DNA of 64,000 nucleotides from Gordionus sp. m RMFG-2023 (Eukaryota; Nematomorpha; Gordioida; Chordodea; Parachordodidae). A program made the translations under genes and the position numbers. The stretch spans positions 33,864,730-33,928,729 of the forward strand of contig NC_088778.1 of the NCBI RefSeq assembly GCF_954871325.1. The letters are read 5' to 3'. Below the pieces are notes generated by a model. That model was not told the origin of the DNA. It was given only the letters and a program-made list of their open reading frames with translations, and made no database searches. The first letter of the stretch is position 1. The number at the start of each line of letters is the position of its first letter. Shown here piece by piece: positions 59,401 to 64,000 of the stretch.

Positions 59401-60648
59401 ATTTTCGTCAAAAAAATTCGAAAAACTTTAAAAATAACGATTATGACAATTGTCACTTTTCTATGGTACATCTTCACTAAATTTATATTTAGACATGTTA
59501 TTAATACTTATTTTAACAAATTTTCGTCAAAAAAATTCAAAAAACTTTAAAATTAACTATTATGACAATTGTCACTTTTCATTGGTACATCTTCACTAAA
59601 TTTATATTTACACATGTTATTAATTCTTATTTTAACATATTTTCGTCAAAAAAATTCGAAAAACTTTAAAAATAACGATTATGACAATTGTCACTTTTCT
59701 ATGGTACATCTTCACTAAATTTATATTTACACATGTTATTAATAATTATTTTAACAAATTTTCGTCAAAAAAATTCAAAAAACTTTAAAATTAACCATTA
59801 TGACAATTGTCACTTTTCATTGGTACATCTTCACTAAATTTGTATTTACACATGTTATTAATACTTATTTTAACATACTTTCTTCAAAAAAATTCAAAAA
59901 ACTTATAAAAGAACGATTATGACAATTGTCACATTAAAATATTATCCTTAAAAAGATCATATAAAATAACATCAAAAAAGTTTCATAAAATCCACCTCAT
60001 TTAATAATAAATAGATAATTTTAAAAAAATGATAAAAGATTTCACCTAAAAGATTGTGTATTTATCTAATAAAATTTACAATATAATTCCTCAATAAAAG
60101 ATGTATTTACAAAGAAGATTGTGAAAATCACTAATAAATTATATTTAAAGAATATTATATTTTTACAATATAGCAGCATATTATTTTTTTTTATTAAAAA
60201 AACATCAAATAAATAAATTTATTTTCATTTCAAAATATAATAATATAAATAAAAAATATTAAATCATATCATGTTTATTTGTTGATAATAATAAAATATT
60301 TATATTAAATATAAATAAAATAAATTATTTTACTAAAATAAATAAATAATAATTAATGCTAAGCATCGATGCAGAATTTTGAATAATTTATTTTAACCAA
60401 TTTTTAGGCTTAACCAATTTTTAGGCTTAGCCCATTTTTACGCTTAGCCAATTTTTAGGCTTAGCCAATTTTTAGGCTTAGCCGATTTTTAGGCTTAGCC
60501 TAATTAGGTTTAGCCGATTTTTAGGCTTAGCCTAATTAGGCTTAGCCGATTTTTAGGCTATACCTAATTAGGCTTAGCCGATTTTTCCACCTAAAATCTC
60601 GGCTAAGCCGTTTTTAGTCGGCTAAAATTAGCCGATTACGCAACACTA
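56463..60648. mobile_element. Foldback (long-inverted-repeat) hAT-like element, 4186 bp
   Basis: Ends TAGTGTTGCGTAATCGGC and GCCGATTACGCAACACTA are exact inverses, with the 8-bp TSD ATTATAAT at 56455-56462 and 60649-60656. Next inward are ~20-bp subrepeats built on CGGCTAAGCCTAA, then AT-rich arms that mirror each other (about 56700-57150 and 59930-60380). The core is an array of ~118-bp units, direct on the left arm (~7 copies, to ~57890) and inverted on the right (~16 copies, ~58135-59940), around a ~200-bp spacer. No transposase is encoded. It lies 126 bp from the LPP exon with catalytic motif 1. Confidence 0.92.
57150..59940. repeat. ~118-bp satellite-like units in two opposed arrays
   Basis: Each unit holds GTGACAATTGTCATAATCG, then a poly-T/GAATTTTTTTGA segment, AATATGTTAAAATAAGTATT and TTAGTGAAGATGTACCATAG. 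GACAATTGTC is a perfect 10-bp palindrome at the same place in most units. On the right array, units alternate between two subtypes (CTATRGTACATC and CATTGGTACATC), indicating amplification of a dimer. Confidence 0.9.
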
Positions 60649-60954
60649 ATTATAATGTTCTAAATCATTTTTTTTTCCAAAATAAAAATTGTCGAGCTTT
60701 AAAGAAGGGTCACCTGGTATTTTATAAATAGGAAATCATCGCAATGTAAAAAATACAAATTATAAAATGATTATTCTTTCATTATATTTTAAAAATCTAA
60801 TTTTGGATACGCAAGAATATATCTACCCTTCTATCTTTCTCACCGAAGAATTCACCCGTCAATGTGTTTTTTTTTCCAACTTAAAATCAATTTTTGGCGC
60901 GTTTTTTAAAAATTTAAAAAATTTTGAATTTTTTTACCGGAAGATAAGGTAATT

Positions 60955-61164
60955 CTAATGTGCTGGAATCCATTTGCGGTAAAATTCGATTTTTAAATCT
61001 AAAAAAAAGGCTCTCACAAAAATGGTAAGTAAAGTAGTTGTTAAAATAACATATTGAACGCTAACGTATATAATATTCAGCAGAGGGGAAATATCTTTAG
61101 GGCGAATGATCAAAATGTTAGCGTGTCCTATGTACATCCAATGAAAAACAGCTGAGGACGCCAT
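60955..61164 (-). CDS. Possible small membrane protein or first exon, unknown
   Basis: 69 codons from an ATG in a good context (ACCAAAATGGC). The middle (NIIYVSVQYVILTTTLLTIF) is a clear transmembrane segment, followed by a charged end (FYRKW). I do not recognise it. It faces the next entry head-to-head, 130 bp away. Confidence 0.35.
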   Translation of the reverse strand: MASSAVFHWMYIGHANILIIRPKDISPLLNIIYVSVQYVILTTTLLTIFVRAFFLDLKIEFYRKWIPAH

Positions 61165-61294
61165 TTTGGTTACCCCTTCTCACGAAAAATAACGAATTTT
61201 CGAATAACATCGATCTGGATCATAAAAATTAGGATAATAAAATAGTAAGTAGTTTTTGACAATGAGAGAATGATAACCATATGGGTTTACCAAA
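61165..61294. promoter_or_regulatory. Candidate bidirectional promoter
   Basis: 130 bp separate two divergent ATGs that share the same start context (ACCAAAATGGC). The segment contains ATCGAT but no clear TATA box. This rests entirely on both flanking genes being real. Confidence 0.3.
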
Positions 61295-63736
61295 ATGGCG
61301 GGTCCAGCTGATTCGCATTCAACGACGCTTTTCAAATGCTTTATCAATGAACGCGTCGTCGGTCTAGGAATTATTATTATATGTCATTGGTCTAATTTTT
61401 TTTAAAAAATAGCAATTTTATGGCCTCTAAAATTACAGCTGATAAACTCAATTCTAGATAAATAAATAAAATTTGTGCCAATTTAAATAAAACCATGATT
61501 AGAATTCTTATCTTAATCCTTATTTTATTTTTTTTTTAAAAAAGGAGAGTGTAAAAAAGATAGAAAAAAAAAATGTCCTTCACAAAATAAAAATATTAAT
61601 AAAATAATTCGTAATTTTGTCTTCCTTTCCTTTAAAATTAAAAAAAAAAAATTTTTCCTATCAATTTAGTCTGGTTTTCTTTCTTTCCTTCTTTCTTCTT
61701 TTTTTCCAATTATATTAATACTAACTCAAGAACTGGCGATCTATTCCATTAAAATGTATTTTAAAAAAAAGTGGTAAATACTTTGATGTCAGCCATTGAA
61801 AGGGATTTAGACGAAATGTTTCATGGCGTCCAACTGCCACTAATGACATTAAATACAGACGACTTAAATGTGCGTCATACTCAGCTGAGGTTGGTTCACG
61901 TGTCAGGCCCGTAAAAATGTTCGAAAAAATATGATTTTTTTTTTACAAAACATGGGCCGAGACGATTAATTAAAATTACATGGTATTAATCAATTGGATA
62001 ATCATATGATGGGAAAAAAACACCGCCATATTTGTTCGAAATAACGAAATTATAACATTTCGGTCACAGCTGTAAAATAATGGAAGATAAAAACGCGCAG
62101 CGCTGGAGAATTTTTAATGAAAATACCGGGCAGGGGCATAAATAGCAAATCCGGGCTCGGTCGGGTACTCTTGCAGATCTCGGTTAAAAATAATAAAACT
62201 TGCCCTTAAAAAAAAATTTGAACAAATCGTCGAAAAATTATTCGACGAGATATTTATTGAGTTAAATACAAAAAAAAAGTATAGATAGAGATATCGTGAG
62301 CAATCGGAGTGCATCTTCTCTCCAATTCCCCTAACAAAAAATTAATCAGCTGATATGGGTGATGACTGACAGAGGAGCGCGGTTTGGCCCGAACCTGCCG
62401 GTGAAAATTTTCCACAGGGGGGTTATGAGCCAGGCTCACCCCAGCGAGATATATTTTGCATAAATGATCAGGCCTAGTCCGTAATAATTTTTTTTTTGTA
62501 TGAAGGAAAACGAGCAGATAAATTTACCTAATTTATTAGCTTTAAAAAAAAACATTTTTAAAAAAACTCAGGCCCGGACCAACATTTCGCGTAATTTGTC
62601 CGATAAACAATTTAATGTAGGGGAAAACCGGTCGTATCCCGCTTTGAAATGATGTAGATAGAACAATATATCATCGTTAGAAATGCGTCGTTGACCACCA
62701 TCTTTTTTAGCCTATACAAGACCGATACTATCTTACATAAAGTTTTAGTCGCGTCCATTAATTATTATCGTTAGTTTGTTTCTCAAATAATTAACATTTT
62801 TTAAATTTAAAATGACTCTTTTTTTTATAAATAAAATATCGTTAATAATTAAATAAAAAGAAAGAAAGAAAGGAATAATACAATAAAAAATAAAAATATA
62901 TAAAAGGAATTAAATTTTTTTTTCAATTGAATGGCAGGTTAAGCAAACAAATTCCATTCCCCAAATAAATAAATAAATGCGCAAATTTTTTTCGAGAGTC
63001 GAATATCACGTGAAAATGGAAAAGAGGACACGTGATTACGACGACTATTTTATGATTAAATAGGACTTCCGTTTTATGGTGCGGATCACCTGAACGATAG
63101 CGGTATTTCGGGCTCGCTATAAACGAGGCCTAGCTATAATAGTGGGTTATTTTTAAGGACCGCGTAAACGGCACATCAGCCGTAGATCCATTTAGCCCCC
63201 AGTTAGAACTTGGGAACAATTTTTTTTTTAAAAAAGAAAGAAATTAGGTTTGAAAACCACCCTAGTTCTGAGTCCTGGCTAGACAAATACAATTCTTCAC
63301 GTAGGTCAAAATTTTAGGCCCGGTCTGGTCCGAGATTTTTTTTTTTTTAAAAACATATTTATGGTCCGCCTAGAGGAATATAAAAATATTTGAATGAGAT
63401 ACAGGTAGGGGATAGGCAAACATTTTAATTGTGTTTTAATTTTATTATCAATTTTTAAAAATATTTTAGGGGCTGTGGAGGTTCTACCAGATACTTCTCT
63501 AAAAATATCTTAACTCGATTAAATTTAAATTATAAAATCTAAGAGCCACTCCCCCCCCCCCTTATTATTACATATACATTCACAAACAACTAAGCATTCA
63601 AATTAAAGTTAAAGTTGTCTACAAAAAATGGGAGAAAAAAGTTTTACAATATTTATTCATTACTTGTAGAAGATTGATTGACTCCGACCCCAACAAAAAA
63701 TATGCAGAGAGTTTTGAAGGCACACCTGAAAAATGA
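61295..63736 (+). CDS. Possible three-exon gene, unknown 83-residue protein
   Basis: Exons 61295-61361, 61772-61889 and 63670-63736 join in phase (1, then 2) with GT-AG sites. The product starts MAGPADSHSTTLFKCFINER, continues MSAIERDLDEMFHGVQLPL and LNVRHTQLRRLID, and ends FEGTPEK. It would be soluble and charged, with a likely helix around IERDLDEMF. No family recognised. Exon 3 overlaps a longer open frame (to 63911) in another phase, which could be the real one. Confidence 0.38.
61890..63669. other. Mixed intron/intergenic DNA with MITE-like segments
   Basis: GGCCCGG/CCGGGC segments (about 62100-62170, 62560-62600 and 63310-63340) resemble the MITE families elsewhere. A minus-strand stretch at 62730-62570 stays open and protein-like (RRISNDDILFYLHHFKAGYD) but ends inside such a segment. 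C11 and G7 runs occur near 63550 and 62417. No gene is supported. Confidence 0.4.
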
Positions 63737-64000
63737 TAATTTTGTGGATTCCGCTTCCTTCTTTGAGAAAAATGTTTGCAGGGCTCCAGAAAGTTTCAAT
63801 TCCACTATTAGGATCTGGCAATATATAAAAAAAAATATTTGTCATTCTAATATGGCAATATATTTGGTTGCTCAATCATTGCCAAAAATTTTGTATAACA
63901 TAATGCAATAATAAAAAAATAGTTATTGTTCAAAATTTGTATTGATTATTTACAAGAAGCTTGTATTGCTAAGGAAAATTGTAATAAGAATGAGAAAGAA

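Noticed and set aside
60700-61164. Missing N-terminal exons of the lipid phosphatase
   Set aside because: The transmembrane ORF here lacks the family pattern (no RGF-C-D-D-E-S) and no phase-1 donor is available.
62570-62730. Minus-strand protein-like stretch (RRISNDDILFYLHHF)
   Set aside because: Overlaps a second open frame, has no phase-compatible first exon, and ends in MITE-like GGCCC sequence.

Overview
The window looks like nuclear DNA from a very AT-rich, transposon-loaded animal genome, probably an invertebrate; I cannot name the species. The case for an animal rests on the host genes. INSIG, a lipid phosphate phosphatase (LPP1-3 type), C1QBP/p32, BTF3 (NAC-beta), OGFOD1 and an hnRNP-like RRM protein can all be read, and several resemble metazoan family members almost residue for residue. 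Introns are GT-AG, from about 40 bp to 4.6 kb, so most host genes lie in exons too short to appear as long open frames. I rebuilt them from splice sites with matching reading phases.

Layout. 1-615: 5' part of an OGFOD1-like prolyl hydroxylase (minus strand), cut by the window edge. 1.5-3.8 kb: a decayed Ty3/gypsy element. 4.2-6.4 kb: a decayed piggyBac element. 7.5-16.5 kb: a three-level nest, in which a young, apparently intact 7.26-kb Ty3/gypsy element (1 difference seen between its LTRs) sits inside a hAT-like element, which sits inside a second hAT-like MITE; each level has its own target-site duplication. 16.9-17.8 kb: intronless C1QBP. 18-21.8 kb: MITE-rich. 21.9-27.2 kb: an RRM protein with a long polar C-terminal exon (minus strand). 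26.4-28.0 kb: three long microsatellites. 28-34 kb: mostly unannotatable AT-rich DNA with one clean MITE. 34.2-34.9 kb: six-exon BTF3 (minus strand). 35.8-36.3 kb: a probable diverged solo LTR. 36.9-41.3 kb: a hAT transposon with a spliced BED-finger transposase, broken by a MITE. 43.1-50.4 kb: INSIG (plus strand), whose large intron holds piggyBac-derived DNA and a possible nested two-exon gene. 53.9-56.3 kb: LPP (minus strand, 5' end missing), with a 4.2-kb foldback element in its upstream intron. 61.1-63.7 kb: two tentative divergent genes of unknown function.

The host genes do not form a pathway or operon; they are ordinary single-copy eukaryotic genes. INSIG acts in sterol sensing, LPP in lipid phosphate signalling, BTF3 at the ribosome exit, C1QBP in mitochondria and OGFOD1 on ribosomal protein uS12. 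The most unusual biology is in the mobile elements: a gag-pol boundary made of one in-frame UGA followed by CUA, a short Gag with four zinc knuckles and a membrane-like N-terminus, an extra zinc-knuckle ORF ending beside the polypurine tract, and a foldback element built from about 23 copies of a ~118-bp unit.
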